NCBI GenBank assembly: GCA_001307505.2
Contig: CP040925.1
Span: 124,001-188,000 of the forward strand
DNA length: 64,000 nucleotides
Source: Candidatus Phytoplasma australasiaticum subsp. taiwanense
Lineage (GTDB): Bacteria; Bacillota_I; Bacilli_A; Acholeplasmatales; Acholeplasmataceae
Direction of reading: 5' to 3'
Shown one piece after another: positions 1 through 10,600 of this stretch. A program made the position numbers and the translations under genes. Under the pieces are notes generated by a model. The model had not been told where the DNA came from. It ran no database searches and saw only the letters and a program-made list of their open reading frames with translations. Position 1 is the first letter of the stretch, and every line of letters starts with the position of its first letter.

Positions 1-107
1 TAAGTCGTAATTATCGTGTAAAGGTTCATAATCGCAATCAAAAATTAGTTTTAAATAAATATTGTTGCTATTGTAAAAAGCATATTATTCATGAAGAAAC
101 GAGATAA
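1..107 (+). CDS. rpmG: 50S ribosomal protein L33, C-terminal part (5' truncated by window)
   Basis: The first 107 bases read in one frame (codons from base 3) as the last 34 residues of L33, ending in TAA at 105-107. The visible part includes the Cys-rich segment YCCYCKKH and the ending HEETR, which match the zinc-ribbon half of bacterial L33. The protein is a small component of the large ribosomal subunit. It is followed by secE and nusG, the usual rpmG-secE-nusG order. The start lies outside the window, so length and start codon cannot be judged. Confidence 0.88.
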   Translation, partial: SRNYRVKVHNRNQKLVLNKYCCYCKKHIIHEETR

Positions 108-138
108 ATAAAATTATCTTAATATAAAGGAGATAGCT

Positions 139-528
139 ATGGCATATAAAAAGTTTGAAGAAAAACCAACCATTCCTTTAATGCAAATATTAAGGGAAGA
201 ATATAGTTTAATTAATGTTTTTTGTGTTTTTTTATCTATGATTTTTCTAGGGATATGTTGTAATTTTATACATAATTCTACAGATCAAAAAACTTTGAGT
301 ATTTATTTATTATCTTTATCCAGTGTTTTCTTTGTGATTAGTATTTTTCCTTTTATAAGGAAAATTTTTTTTGATATTCGTTTTGTGAGTTTTCCGACAA
401 AATTTCAAATTTTTAAACAAATTATTCAAGTTTTTTTATTTACAGCTATTTTAATTTTTATTTTAAATTTATTTCAATATTTTTATGATATATATATGAT
501 ATCTTTTTTTAAAAATATTTTAAAATAA
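139..528 (+). CDS. secE: Preprotein translocase subunit SecE (extended, three membrane segments)
   Basis: 129 residues with an AAGGAG-like site just before the ATG. The last 60 residues follow the SecE pattern: an amphipathic stretch with FPTKFQIFKQ followed by a single membrane helix (about residues 96-116). Two further hydrophobic helices precede it (about 25-45 and 55-75), so the protein is about twice the length of the minimal Firmicutes SecE (about 60 aa). SecE clamps SecY in the Sec translocon. Identity rests on this short motif and on the position between rpmG and nusG; the sequence itself is weakly conserved. Confidence 0.75.
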   Translation: MAYKKFEEKPTIPLMQILREEYSLINVFCVFLSMIFLGICCNFIHNSTDQKTLSIYLLSLSSVFFVISIFPFIRKIFFDIRFVSFPTKFQIFKQIIQVFLFTAILIFILNLFQYFYDIYMISFFKNILK

Positions 529-600
529 AGTTAATTTTTAGAAATTAAATTTATTTTAATTATTGAAAATTGTTAATGGAATTGTCTTTAGGTGCTGAAA

Positions 601-1212
601 ATGAAATCAAAAATAAAAAATAATAAAATACTTGATAACAATGCATTTGGTGAGGATGAAAATAGTTTTCAATCTAAATGGTATATTTTACAAACTCAAT
701 CGGGTTATGAAAAAGTTGTTCAACAAGATTTATTAAAAATAGCTAATAGTGGTATCGGAATATCTAGTTTAATTCACGAGGTTATTTGTCCGACCGAAAA
801 ACATATTAAAATTAAAGCTGATGGAACTAAACAAGAAATAGAAAAAAAGATTTATATTGGTTATATTTTTATTAAAATGATTATGACAAATCAATCTTGG
901 TTTATAGTTCGTAATATTCCGAAAGTAACTGGATTTTTAGGTTCTATTAAAAAAGAAAAAGGTTCTAAACCTATACCTTTAAGTGAAAGTGAAATTAATC
1001 CTATATTATTGAAAATGGGAATAATTTCTAAGCCAAATTATGATCATTTAATTAATAAACAAGTTCAAATTATAAATGGTTCTTTTACTGGTCAAGTAGG
1101 CAGAGTATCTTTAGTAGATTACGAAAGAGATAAAGTTATGGTTGAAATTGATTTGTTTGGTCGAGCAACTCCTATAGAAATTTCTTTTTCTTCTTTTAAA
1201 GAAATGAATTAA
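601..1212 (+). CDS. nusG: Transcription termination/antitermination protein NusG
   Basis: 203 residues from the ATG at 601, which has AGG 8 bases upstream; a GTG at 592 in the same frame overlaps that AGG and is less likely. The NGN domain begins with KWYILQTQSGYE (about residues 20-135), and a KOW motif follows near residues 150-200 (VQIINGSFTGQVGRV). NusG binds the RNA polymerase clamp and links it to ribosome, Rho or rRNA antitermination factors. The position after secE and before rplK is canonical. The N-terminal 15 residues are lysine-rich and probably disordered. Confidence 0.93.
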   Translation: MKSKIKNNKILDNNAFGEDENSFQSKWYILQTQSGYEKVVQQDLLKIANSGIGISSLIHEVICPTEKHIKIKADGTKQEIEKKIYIGYIFIKMIMTNQSWFIVRNIPKVTGFLGSIKKEKGSKPIPLSESEINPILLKMGIISKPNYDHLINKQVQIINGSFTGQVGRVSLVDYERDKVMVEIDLFGRATPIEISFSSFKEMN

Positions 1213-1245
1213 AATATAATAATAATTTTAAATTTGTTTAGAAAT

Positions 1246-1274
1246 TTAATTAGTATTGCGAAATATGTTATAAT
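1246..1274 (+). promoter_or_regulatory. Possible promoter for the rplK-rplA-rplJ-rplL block
   Basis: A perfect -10 hexamer TATAAT (1269-1274) lies in the 219-base gap between nusG and rplK, with a weak -35 (TTAATT, 1246-1251) at 17 bases. The remaining leader of about 150 bases before rplK could hold a ribosomal-protein leader, but I see no fold I can name. Confidence 0.35.
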
Positions 1275-1431
1275 ACTATGAATATTTTGGATATTTTTAT
1301 GGATTAATTACGGAATTAATTATTTTTTTATATTTAATAATCGTATTTTTCTCTCATAAAATAGTTTTTTAAACAAATAATAAAATTTTAAACATTTTTA
1401 GAAACAAAAAGGTTGGTATTAAATAATTATA

Positions 1432-1857
1432 ATGGCAAGAAAAGTTATTAAAAATATTAAGTTACAAATTTTGGCTGGTAAAGCGAATCCTGCTCCCCCT
1501 ATAGGACCTGTGTTAGGACAAGCTCAAGTTAATATTCCTTTATTTTGTTCTCAATTTAATGAAGCTACTAAAGATAAATTAGGTTTTACTCTGCCAGTAG
1601 AAATTACAGTTTTTGATGATAAAAGTTTTAAATTTATTGTAAAAACCCCAATAACAAGCGATTTATTAAAAAAAGCTGCTAATATTTCTAAAGGTTCTTC
1701 AGATTCAAGTAAAAATAAAGTAGCTACTCTTAAGTATGAACAAATTATAGAAATAGCTAAATTAAAAATGCCAGATTTAAATGCTTATTCATTAGAACAA
1801 GCTTCTAAGATTATAGAAGGAACTGCCATTAATATGGGGATTATTGTGGAAAAATAA
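1432..1857 (+). CDS. rplK: 50S ribosomal protein L11
   Basis: 141 residues, the normal L11 length. The N-terminal domain carries the conserved proline-rich segment ([14 protein letters not shown]) that forms the thiostrepton-binding/GTPase-associated region, and the C-terminal domain binds 23S helices 43-44. It also supports stringent-factor activation in bacteria that have RelA. It is followed 66 bases later by rplA, the usual pair. The start is the only ATG that fits the family N-terminus. Confidence 0.97.
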   Translation: MARKVIKNIKLQILAGKANPAPPIGPVLGQAQVNIPLFCSQFNEATKDKLGFTLPVEITVFDDKSFKFIVKTPITSDLLKKAANISKGSSDSSKNKVATLKYEQIIEIAKLKMPDLNAYSLEQASKIIEGTAINMGIIVEK

Positions 1858-1923
1858 TAATTTATTGTGCAGTATCAATAAAAAAGAAAGGCATATTATT
1901 ATAGTATACAAGGCTTAAAATTT

Positions 1924-2613
1924 ATGACAAGAAGTAAAAAATATTTATCAGTTAGTAAAAAAATAGAATTTAATCAAGTTTATAAAATGCATGATGCTAT
2001 TCAATTGTTATATAATGTTAAAACTGCAAAATTCGATGAAACTGCTGAATGCGTTTTTGTTTTAAATGTGGAACATAAAAAAGTAGATCAACATATACGT
2101 GGTTCTGTGGTTTTACCTTATGGTTTGGGTAAAAAGTTTTGTATTGTTGTAATTGCTCAAGGTGAACAGGCTCAGAAGGCTAAAGAATTAGGTGCGGATT
2201 ATGTTGGCGAACAAGAATTGATTGACAAAATATCTAATGGTTGGACAGATTTTGATGTTTTAATATCTGTTTCTAGTTTTATGCCTTCTTTGACGAAGTT
2301 AGGAAAAATTTTAGGACCTAAAGGATTAATGCCTAATCCGAAATTAGGGACTATGACAGATGATGTTGAACAAATTATCCGAGATATCCAAAAAGGTAGA
2401 ATAGAATATAAAACAGATAAATTTGGTAATCTTCATACGATAATAGGTAAAATATCGTTTAATAAAGAACAATTAACAGGAAATTTGATTTTTTTATATA
2501 ATCATTTGATTTCTATCAAACCTAAAACAATAAAAGGTGAATTGATTAAAAATATTACTATTTCTTCAACTATGTCGCCTGGTATTAAAGTTGATCCTTT
2601 ATCCATTAAGTAA
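1924..2613 (+). CDS. rplA: 50S ribosomal protein L1
   Basis: 229 residues, the family's normal length. It contains the L1 signature around LGKILGPKGLMPNPKLGT (about residues 123-140). L1 forms the mobile stalk at the E site and in many bacteria represses its own mRNA. It sits between rplK and rplJ in the standard order. An AAGG about 10 bases before the ATG supports the start. Confidence 0.97.
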   Translation: MTRSKKYLSVSKKIEFNQVYKMHDAIQLLYNVKTAKFDETAECVFVLNVEHKKVDQHIRGSVVLPYGLGKKFCIVVIAQGEQAQKAKELGADYVGEQELIDKISNGWTDFDVLISVSSFMPSLTKLGKILGPKGLMPNPKLGTMTDDVEQIIRDIQKGRIEYKTDKFGNLHTIIGKISFNKEQLTGNLIFLYNHLISIKPKTIKGELIKNITISSTMSPGIKVDPLSIK

Positions 2614-2730
2614 TATTATAAAAAAATGGTTATATTATTTTTAATTTTTATTATTTTTAAAATAAAAAATTTTTTCAATTATACTATAAATTTATAATTT
2701 ATATTGTTTAAAAAAAGGAAACAACAATTT

Positions 2731-3240
2731 ATGTTAAAATCTGTTATTAAAGAGAAAAGTAATTATGTTGATTATCTATCTCAAAATATTGATAATTCCA
2801 ACTTAGTTGTTTTGTTAGAATTTAAAGGTTCGAAAGTAAGTGATTTAACCCATTTACGTCGTAAATTACAAGAATTGGTTCCTTGTAAGTTTCAAATAAT
2901 ACCAAATAACATTATTAAAAGAGCGTTAACTAAATCAAGATATGACGAATTAACAGAATTTAAAAATCCTAAAGCTTTATTTTGGACTTTATCTACTTCT
3001 TCAGATATTTTTGTTTCTTTAAATGCTTTATATAAATTTTCCAAGGTTAATGAGTTTTTAAAAATTAATTTTGGTATTATAGAAAATGAAATTTGTTCTG
3101 AAGAGCAAATGATTAAGTTAGCGCAAATACCATCTAAATCAGCATTATTATCTATGTTGTTATTTAGTGTTTCAGCGCCTGTTAAAAATATAATTACTGT
3201 TTTACAATTATTAATAAAACAGAAACAAGAAAAAATTTAA
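2731..3240 (+). CDS. rplJ: 50S ribosomal protein L10
   Basis: 169 residues from the ATG at 2731, preceded by an AAAGGAA site; a TTG at 2704 opens the same frame earlier but overlaps that ribosome-binding site. The N-terminal RNA-binding region has LEFKGSKVSDLTHLRRKLQ, as in L10, and the C-terminal helix (last 30 residues) is where L7/L12 dimers attach. L10 anchors the stalk at the GTPase centre. It is followed by rplL after 97 bases. The 117-base gap upstream is the usual place for an L10 leader, but the sequence is too AT-rich for me to support a fold. Confidence 0.94.
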   Translation: MLKSVIKEKSNYVDYLSQNIDNSNLVVLLEFKGSKVSDLTHLRRKLQELVPCKFQIIPNNIIKRALTKSRYDELTEFKNPKALFWTLSTSSDIFVSLNALYKFSKVNEFLKINFGIIENEICSEEQMIKLAQIPSKSALLSMLLFSVSAPVKNIITVLQLLIKQKQEKI

Positions 3241-3337
3241 AATAATAATTATTACATATTATATTTTTAATATTGTATAGAAATCGAAAATATCTGTTTA
3301 AAATAGATAAAATTTAATTATAAATAGGAGATTAACA

Positions 3338-3724
3338 ATGGCAGACAACAACAAAATAGAGCAAATTATTGAGTTTTTAGGTGATATGAAAGTTAAAGAA
3401 TTACAAGAATTAGTAAATAAAATTCAAGATTCTTTTGGTATTGAAATGGAAAATGTTTCAAATTTAAACAGTACTAATGAAGCAGTTTCTACAGAAAAAA
3501 ATGAACAAACAGAGTTTAAAGTTGTTATGACTTCTGCGGGTCAATCTCGTCCTGCGGTTATTCAATATTTAGCAAAAAATTTTGGATTTAGTATTGGAGA
3601 TTTACTAACATCATGTAAAACTGAAAATGCTAATTTATTAATTAAAGAAAATGTAAATAAAGAACAAGCTGAAGAAATTAAAAAACAAATAGAAAATTTA
3701 GGAGCTCAAGTCAAAATTGAATAA
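3338..3724 (+). CDS. rplL: 50S ribosomal protein L7/L12 (divergent C-terminal domain)
   Basis: 128 residues with AGGAG before the ATG. The N-terminal dimerisation helices (about 1-35), an acidic/Asn-Ser-rich hinge (about 36-62) and the globular domain (about 63-128) are all recognisable, and the last third (KEQAEEIKKQIENLGAQV) is typical. The factor-binding face is not: where the family has VIK..R....GLGLKEAK, this protein has VIQYLAKNFGFSIGDLL, so the conserved Lys, Arg and GLGLKEAK motif are gone. L7/L12 recruits EF-Tu and EF-G. Position and overall architecture make the identity safe. Confidence 0.9.
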   Translation: MADNNKIEQIIEFLGDMKVKELQELVNKIQDSFGIEMENVSNLNSTNEAVSTEKNEQTEFKVVMTSAGQSRPAVIQYLAKNFGFSIGDLLTSCKTENANLLIKENVNKEQAEEIKKQIENLGAQVKIE

Positions 3725-3805
3725 AAAAATATATTTGATAAATTGGTTGAAAAATATAATTTTTCATAACAATAAATAAAATTTTTTGATAACTTAAATA
3801 TTATG

Positions 3806-3840
3806 AAACCTGAGAACTAAATTAAGTATCTTAGGTTTTT
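3806..3840 (+). terminator. Intrinsic terminator or attenuator between rplL and rpoB
   Basis: A hairpin with arms AAACCTGAG and CTTAGGTTT (a mismatch inside the stem, about 16-base loop) followed by a T run. It lies 80 bases after rplL and 115 before rpoB, where many bacteria partially attenuate transcription into rpoBC. Confidence 0.6.
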
Positions 3841-3953
3841 TATTATCTTTATCGTTATCAGTATTTTTTAATGTTTTTTTTATTAAGAATTTAATTTTTG
3901 TGAAATTTGAATTAAATGTATGTTGATATTTGTTGGGAGTTCTAAATAAAAAA

Positions 3954-6900
3954 ATGAAAAAATATTGTAATGTCAAATATGGTACTAAGGTGGAACGACG
4001 AAATTATTCTAAAATGAAATATGATTTGGATTTACCAAATTTAATCGAAATTCAAACGAAATCATTTCAAGAGTTTTTAGATTACGGTATTCAAGCATCA
4101 TTGAAAAGTATTTTTCCTATTGAGAGTTATAATGGTGATTTAAAGTTACATTTTAATGATTTTTTTTTAGAAGAACCTAAATTTAATGCTGAAGATTCCA
4201 AAAAAAGAGGTTTTACTTATAGTGCAGAATTATTTTTAAATGTTACCTTGGAAAATGTTATAACTAAACAAACTAAAAAAGCTCGTATATTAATGACTGA
4301 TTTACCTTTAATGACTATTGCAGGAACCTTTATAATTAATGGTACAGAAAGAGTTGTAGTTTCCCAAATAGTTCGCTCAGCAGGAGCATATTTTACTTCT
4401 AAATTAGATAATAAAATTAATAAAAATCGTTTTACTGCCCAAATTATTCCTACTAGAGGTGCTTGGATAGAGTTTGAACAAAATAATAAAGATTTTTTAT
4501 ATGCTAAATTGGATCGTTCAAAAAAAATACCTTTAACTAAATTTATTCATGCTTTAGGATTTGATACTCAAGAAGAAATTGAAAAAGCTTTTGGAATTAA
4601 TTCTTTATTAGATTTAAGTTTTAAAAAAGATAATGATTCTAATTGTAATGATGCTATTGTAGAATTATATTCTAAATTGCACCAAGGAGAAAGAGTTCCT
4701 ACTAATGCAGCAAGAGAATTTATTCGTACTCGTTTATTTGATAAGGATAAATATGATTTATCTTTAGTAGGGAGATATAAATTAAATCGTAAATTGGATG
4801 TTTTAAATAGAGCTGAAAATACTTTTTTAGCCCAAGATATTAAAGATTTAACAAATAATAAAATTTTATTTCCGGCAGGAACATTTTTAAATTATGAAAT
4901 TATTAAACAATTAGCATTACATAGAGATAAATTTCGTGTAGAATTAGTTAATTCAGATTTTCATTTACAAAATCAAAATCATGATGAAAATATATTTACT
5001 TATAGAAAAAGTATACATGATAATCAAATTTATATTAAAGAAGATATTGTGCATTTTCAAACGGGACAAGTATTAGTTAAGGCTGATACACTTTTAGACG
5101 ATAACGTTTTAAATACTTTACTAGAAACTCATAAATATAATATTGATGATAAAATTATTAAATATTTCGCTAATAAAGAGTATATTAATAAAGTTGTTAG
5201 AGATCGACAAAAAGTTTTTAATGAGAGTTTAGAAGTTTACATTTTAGATAATAAAAATAATAAAAGTTTTATTAAAATTGTAGGTAATGATCAATCTGAA
5301 GATGCAGAAAATATTGTTTTATCTGATATAATAGCGTCTATTAGTTATTATTTAAATCTTTATCATAACATAGGAACTATTGATGATATTGATCATTTAG
5401 GTAATAGACGATTAAGATTAATTGGAGAACTTTTAAAAAATCAATTACGTGTAGGTTTAAATAGAACTAAAAAAAACATTAAAGATCGTATGTCTATAAG
5501 TAAATTTGAATCTATTACGCCAGGGGGGTTATTTAATTTTTCATCTCTTTCTATGGCTATTAAAACTTTTTTTTGTAGTTCTCGTTTGTCTCATTTTATG
5601 GATCAAATTAATCCTTTGGCGATTATTACTCAAAAGCGTAGAATTTCTGCATTGGGTAGCGGAGGTATCGATCGTGATCGAGCAGGTGTAGAATTAAGAG
5701 ATGTTAATGACTCTTATTATGGTAGATTATGTCCTATTGAAACTCCAGAAGGACCATCTATCGGACTTATTTGTTCGTTGGCTACTTATGCTCAAGTAGA
5801 TAAATATGGTTTTATTGAGACTCCTTTTTTTAAAGTTATTCGTGAAAATGGTAAATCAGTAGTATCTCCTAAATATGAATATTTGACTTCTATTCAAGAA
5901 GAAAATCGTATTATTGCTACATCTTCATCTTGTTTAAATGATGATTTTAGTTTTAAACAACAAAAAGTAATTGCTAGAAGAAACGGAGAAATTAGTTTAT
6001 ATAATGTTGATCAAATTGATTATATAGACGTTTCCCCTAAGCAAATTGTATCTGTAGCTACAGCATCGATCCCTTTTTTAGAACATAATGACGCTTCTAG
6101 GGCGTTAATGGGCGCTAATATGCAAAGACAAGCTTTACCATTGTTAATTTCTGAAGCTCCTATTGTAGCTACTGGTATTGAACATAGAATAGTGAAAGAT
6201 TCTGGTTGTGTAGTTATTGCTGAAGATAGTGGTTTTGTAGTTTATGTAGATGCTAAAAAAATTATTATTCAAAATAATCACGGAGAAAAAAAGGTTTATA
6301 TTTTATCTACTTTTGATAAATCTAATCAAGATACTTTGATTTTGCAAAAACCTATTGTTAAGTTTAATGAGTATGTTAATAAAGGTGATATTATCGCTGA
6401 TGGCTCATCTACTCATCAAGGCGAATTAGCTTTAGGTAAAAATGTTACAGTAGCTTTTATGACTTGGGATGGTTATAATTATGAAGATGCTGTTATTTTA
6501 TCAGAACGTTTGGTTCAAGAAGATATTTTTACTTCTGTTCATATTAGTAAATATGAAATTCAAGTTAGAGAATTAAAAAAAGGCGCTGGACGAGAAGAAA
6601 TAACTCGCGAAATACCTAATGTCAGTGCTGAAGCTATTAAAAATTTAGATTCTCGAGGAATTATTATTCCAGGTTCTGAAGTTAATGAAGGTGATTATTT
6701 GGTTGGTAAAATAGTTATTATTCCTCAAAGTTCTTTAGAAAATAATCCTTATGAAAAATTAATTCAAACTATTATTGGAGAAAAGTCTCGAGATTATAAA
6801 GATGCTTCTTTAAAAGTTCCTTGCGGCGAAAGCGGTATCGTTCAAAGTGTACAATATTTTTCTGTTAAAAAAGGTGATTTCATTTCTACTCCTGGTGTAA

Positions 6901-7688
6901 ATGAAATTATTAAAGTTTATATAGCTAAAAAGAGAAAAATTCGAGAAGGTGATAAAATAGCCGGAAGACATGGTAATAAAGGTGTAATTTCTTGTATTGC
7001 TGCTAAAGTAGATATGCCTTATATGTCTGATGGAACTCCTATAGATGTTATTTTAAATCCTTTAGGGGTGCCTAGTAGGATGAATATCGGACAAATTTTA
7101 GAAATGCATTTAGGAATGGCCGCACATAAATTAAATATTAAGGTTGCCACTCCGGTTTTAGATGGAGCTAATAATGAGGATTTAAAAAATATTATGCAAG
7201 AAGCTAATTTACCTTTTGATGGTAAAATGACTTTATATGATGGTAGAACAGGTGAACCATATGATAATTCTATATCTGTTGGTATTTTGTATATGCTAAA
7301 ATTATCTCATATGGTGGAAGATAAAATACATGCTAGAAATGTTGGAACTTATACTTTGATTTTACAACAACCTGGTAGTGGACGTAATTTTTTAGGTGGT
7401 CAAAGAATTGGAGAAATGGAAACTTGGAGTTTATTAGCTTATGGAGCCGCTCATACTTTACAAGAAATTTTAACTTTGAAAAGTGATGATATTATAGGGC
7501 GTAATCAATTATATCATGCCATAGTAAATGGTTTACGTTTTCCTAAACCTTCTATTCCTGAAAGTTTTAGAGTTTTTACTAAAGAATTACAAGCATTAGG
7601 ATTACATGTAGAATTAATTAAAGCTGATACTAAGGATAATCAAATTAATCGTTCTTTAGTTTCAAATAATAAGGAGAACAAAAAGTAA
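3954..7688 (+). CDS. rpoB: DNA-directed RNA polymerase subunit beta
   Basis: 1244 residues from the ATG at 3954 (GGGAG 14 bases upstream); the family N-terminus VKYGTKVERRNYSK begins a few residues later. A TTG at 3930 is in frame but upstream of that site. All beta landmarks are present: the rifampicin region (near 5580-5660), GPSIGLI, the EDAVILSERL catalytic segment and the C-terminal GGQRIGEMETW/LQEILTLKSDD region. The rifampicin pocket carries several substitutions, including the E. coli 513 and 526 equivalents (His and Gln here). It is followed 8 bases later by rpoC. Confidence 0.97.
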   Translation: MKKYCNVKYGTKVERRNYSKMKYDLDLPNLIEIQTKSFQEFLDYGIQASLKSIFPIESYNGDLKLHFNDFFLEEPKFNAEDSKKRGFTYSAELFLNVTLENVITKQTKKARILMTDLPLMTIAGTFIINGTERVVVSQIVRSAGAYFTSKLDNKINKNRFTAQIIPTRGAWIEFEQNNKDFLYAKLDRSKKIPLTKFIHALGFDTQEEIEKAFGINSLLDLSFKKDNDSNCNDAIVELYSKLHQGERVPTNAAREFIRTRLFDKDKYDLSLVGRYKLNRKLDVLNRAENTFLAQDIKDLTNNKILFPAGTFLNYEIIKQLALHRDKFRVELVNSDFHLQNQNHDENIFTYRKSIHDNQIYIKEDIVHFQTGQVLVKADTLLDDNVLNTLLETHKYNIDDKIIKYFANKEYINKVVRDRQKVFNESLEVYILDNKNNKSFIKIVGNDQSEDAENIVLSDIIASISYYLNLYHNIGTIDDIDHLGNRRLRLIGELLKNQLRVGLNRTKKNIKDRMSISKFESITPGGLFNFSSLSMAIKTFFCSSRLSHFMDQINPLAIITQKRRISALGSGGIDRDRAGVELRDVNDSYYGRLCPIETPEGPSIGLICSLATYAQVDKYGFIETPFFKVIRENGKSVVSPKYEYLTSIQEENRIIATSSSCLNDDFSFKQQKVIARRNGEISLYNVDQIDYIDVSPKQIVSVATASIPFLEHNDASRALMGANMQRQALPLLISEAPIVATGIEHRIVKDSGCVVIAEDSGFVVYVDAKKIIIQNNHGEKKVYILSTFDKSNQDTLILQKPIVKFNEYVNKGDIIADGSSTHQGELALGKNVTVAFMTWDGYNYEDAVILSERLVQEDIFTSVHISKYEIQVRELKKGAGREEITREIPNVSAEAIKNLDSRGIIIPGSEVNEGDYLVGKIVIIPQSSLENNPYEKLIQTIIGEKSRDYKDASLKVPCGESGIVQSVQYFSVKKGDFISTPGVNEIIKVYIAKKRKIREGDKIAGRHGNKGVISCIAAKVDMPYMSDGTPIDVILNPLGVPSRMNIGQILEMHLGMAAHKLNIKVATPVLDGANNEDLKNIMQEANLPFDGKMTLYDGRTGEPYDNSISVGILYMLKLSHMVEDKIHARNVGTYTLILQQPGSGRNFLGGQRIGEMETWSLLAYGAAHTLQEILTLKSDDIIGRNQLYHAIVNGLRFPKPSIPESFRVFTKELQALGLHVELIKADTKDNQINRSLVSNNKENKK

Positions 7689-7696
7689 ACCGAATT

Positions 7697-10600
7697 ATGT
7701 TAAATATGAAAATTGAAGATTTTGCTTTAACTAAAAGAACTTTAAAAAATTTAAAATCTATAGGTATTAATAGTTTAGGGGATATTAATAATTATCATTT
7801 GAATGAATTAATTACTTCGTTAAATGAGGAATCTTTTGAAGAATTTGTGATTATTTTAAAAAAATATGGTTTACCTGAATCCCTAAATAATTTAAATTTA
7901 AATAAAGATATTTTAGATGTTTTGTATCAAAATAATATTTTAAATTGTTATTCTTTATTAACTACTGATAAAGATGCATTGTTTAAGTTGTTTAATCATA
8001 ATCACTCTCATTTAAATATTTTGAGAAATGTTTTGGATTTATATAATTTGCAAAAAAATAATATTCACAATCTTAAAAATAAAATAGATAATTCTGTTGT
8101 TGATAAAGATGAAATTATTTGGCGAAATGAAAATCAAGAACATGAATCTGCATCTTCATGGGTAATCGATAAAGCTATTTTCCCTAATAATAGTAATCGA
8201 GAGTATGATTATTTTAAAATTCGTTTATCTTCTCCTCATGAAATTCGTCAAAAATCTTATGGCGAAGTAGTTAATTATGAAACTATTAATTATCGTACAG
8301 CTAAACCAGAAAAGGGAGGATTGTTTTGTCCTATTATTTTTGGCCCTGTTCAAGATTTACAATGCATATGCTCTAAAAAACAAACTTTAAAAAAAGGTCA
8401 AACCTGTTCTAAATGCGGAGTAGAAATTACAGAACAACTAGTTCGACGAGAAAGAATGGGTCATATTGATTTAGCTGCTCCTGTAGTACATACATGGTTT
8501 TTAAATAGTTTACCGAGTCGTTTAGCTATTTTATTAGGTATGAAAGCTAAAGAATTAGCAGAAATTGTTTATTATGTGTCGTATATAGTTATTAATCCTG
8601 GTAATAGTGATTTAAATAAATATAGTATTATATCTGAATTAGAATATGGTCAATATTTAGAACGTTGTGACCATAACTTTGTTGCTTTAACCGGTGCTGA
8701 AGCTGTTAAAACTATGTTACAAGAATTAAATATGGAAGAAACTATCAAAACATTGAGATTAGAGTTAAAACAGGCTTCAAAACAAAAACGAGATTTAATT
8801 GTTAAAAGATTAGAATTGATGGAATCTTTTTATCAATCTGATAATAAACCAGAATGGATTGTTTTAGAAGCTATTAATGTAATTCCTCCTAGTTTAAGAC
8901 CTATAGTAGCTTTGGAACAAGGTGTGCGTTTCGCTTCTGCTGACATTAACGATTTATATCGTAGGATTTTAAATCGTAATAATCGTTTAAAAAGACAATT
9001 GAAGCAAAATGCTCCTAGATTAATTATTAAAAACGAAAAAAGAATGTTGCAAGAAGCTGTTGACGCTTTATTTGATAATGCTAAATCTAGCAAAAAAAGC
9101 ACTTCTAATATTGAACGCAATAAGCCTTTAAAGTCTTTATCAGAAATGTTAAGAGGTAAACAAGGACGTTTTCGTCAAAATTTATTAGGAAAAAGGGTAG
9201 ATTATTCAGGACGTTCTGTTATTATTGTAGGACCTGATTTAAAGTTGCATCAATGCGGTATCCCGCGACAAATGGCTATAGTTTTATTCAAACCATTTGT
9301 ATTAAATAAATTACAAGAAGCTAAAGGTATTGATAAAAAAAGTGCTAATATTTTATATGAAAAAATGAATGAGCATGTTTGGAAATTATTGGAAGAAGTG
9401 GTACAAGAACATCCTGTTTTATTAAATAGAGCGCCTACTTTGCATCGTCAAGGGTTACAAGGTTTTCAAGTGAAATTAATTGATGGTAAAGCTATTAGAT
9501 TACATCCTTTGGTTACTTTAGCTTTTAATGCGGATTTTGATGGAGATCAAATGGCTGTTTATGTTCCTTTGTCTGTAGAAGCTCAAGCTGAAGCTCGTTT
9601 GTTAATGTTGTCTTCTTATAACATCTTGGATCCTAAAAACGGTAGTCCGGTTTTATCCCCTTCTCAAGATATGGTTTTAGGTAATTATTATTTAACTATT
9701 GAAGAGACGCGTAAACGTATTTTAAAAGGTTATAATTCTGAGATTAGAAACGAACAACATCAATATAAACATCGTAATGAAGGCAAGGTTTTTAACGATT
9801 TACAAGAGGCTGAATTGGCTTTTTATAATAAACAAATAGCTTTACACACGCGTATTTTAGTACGTACTTCTAAAATCTCTTCTTACTTTAATGATGAACA
9901 AAAAAATAAATATTTAGTTACTACATTAGGTAAACTTATTTTTAATAGTATTTTACCTAATGATTTCCCTTATTTACAAGAACCTACTATATTTAATTTA
10001 GAAACTAAAACACCAGATATTTATTTTATACCTAAAGGTGTTAATTTGCTAGAATATTTAAATAATATTCCTACTCCAGAACCTTTTAAAAAACGTTTTT
10101 TATCACTTATAATTGATCGTGTTTTTAAAAGAAGTAATATCTCGGAAACATCTAAAATGTTAGATGATATTAAAAATTTAGGTTTTAAATATTCTACTAT
10201 GTCTGGAGTGACCATTTCGCATGCAGATATTAATGTTTATTCTAAAAAAGCTGAATTAATATCACAAGTAGAAGATAAAATTACAGAAATTGAAAAGTGG
10301 CATGATAAAGGTTTTTTAACAACTGGCGAAAAGAAGAGTTTGATTATTCAGGAATGGAAAAATGTACGTAATGTTATTCAAGAAGGTTTAATGCAAGAAT
10401 TTAATCAAGATAATCATTTATTTATGATAAGTGATAGTGGTGCTCGTGGTAATGTTTCTAATTTTTCACAGTTATCAGGTATGAGAGGTTTAATGCACAG
10501 CCCTACCAATAATCAATTAGAAATTCCTGTTAAATCTTCTTTTAAAGAAGGTTTGAATGTGCATGAATTTTTTATTTCAACACATGGAGCTAGAAAGGTA

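Noticed and set aside
3794-3976. Minus-strand frame upstream of rpoB
   Set aside because: It covers the rplL terminator and the rpoB ribosome-binding site and has a low-complexity product.
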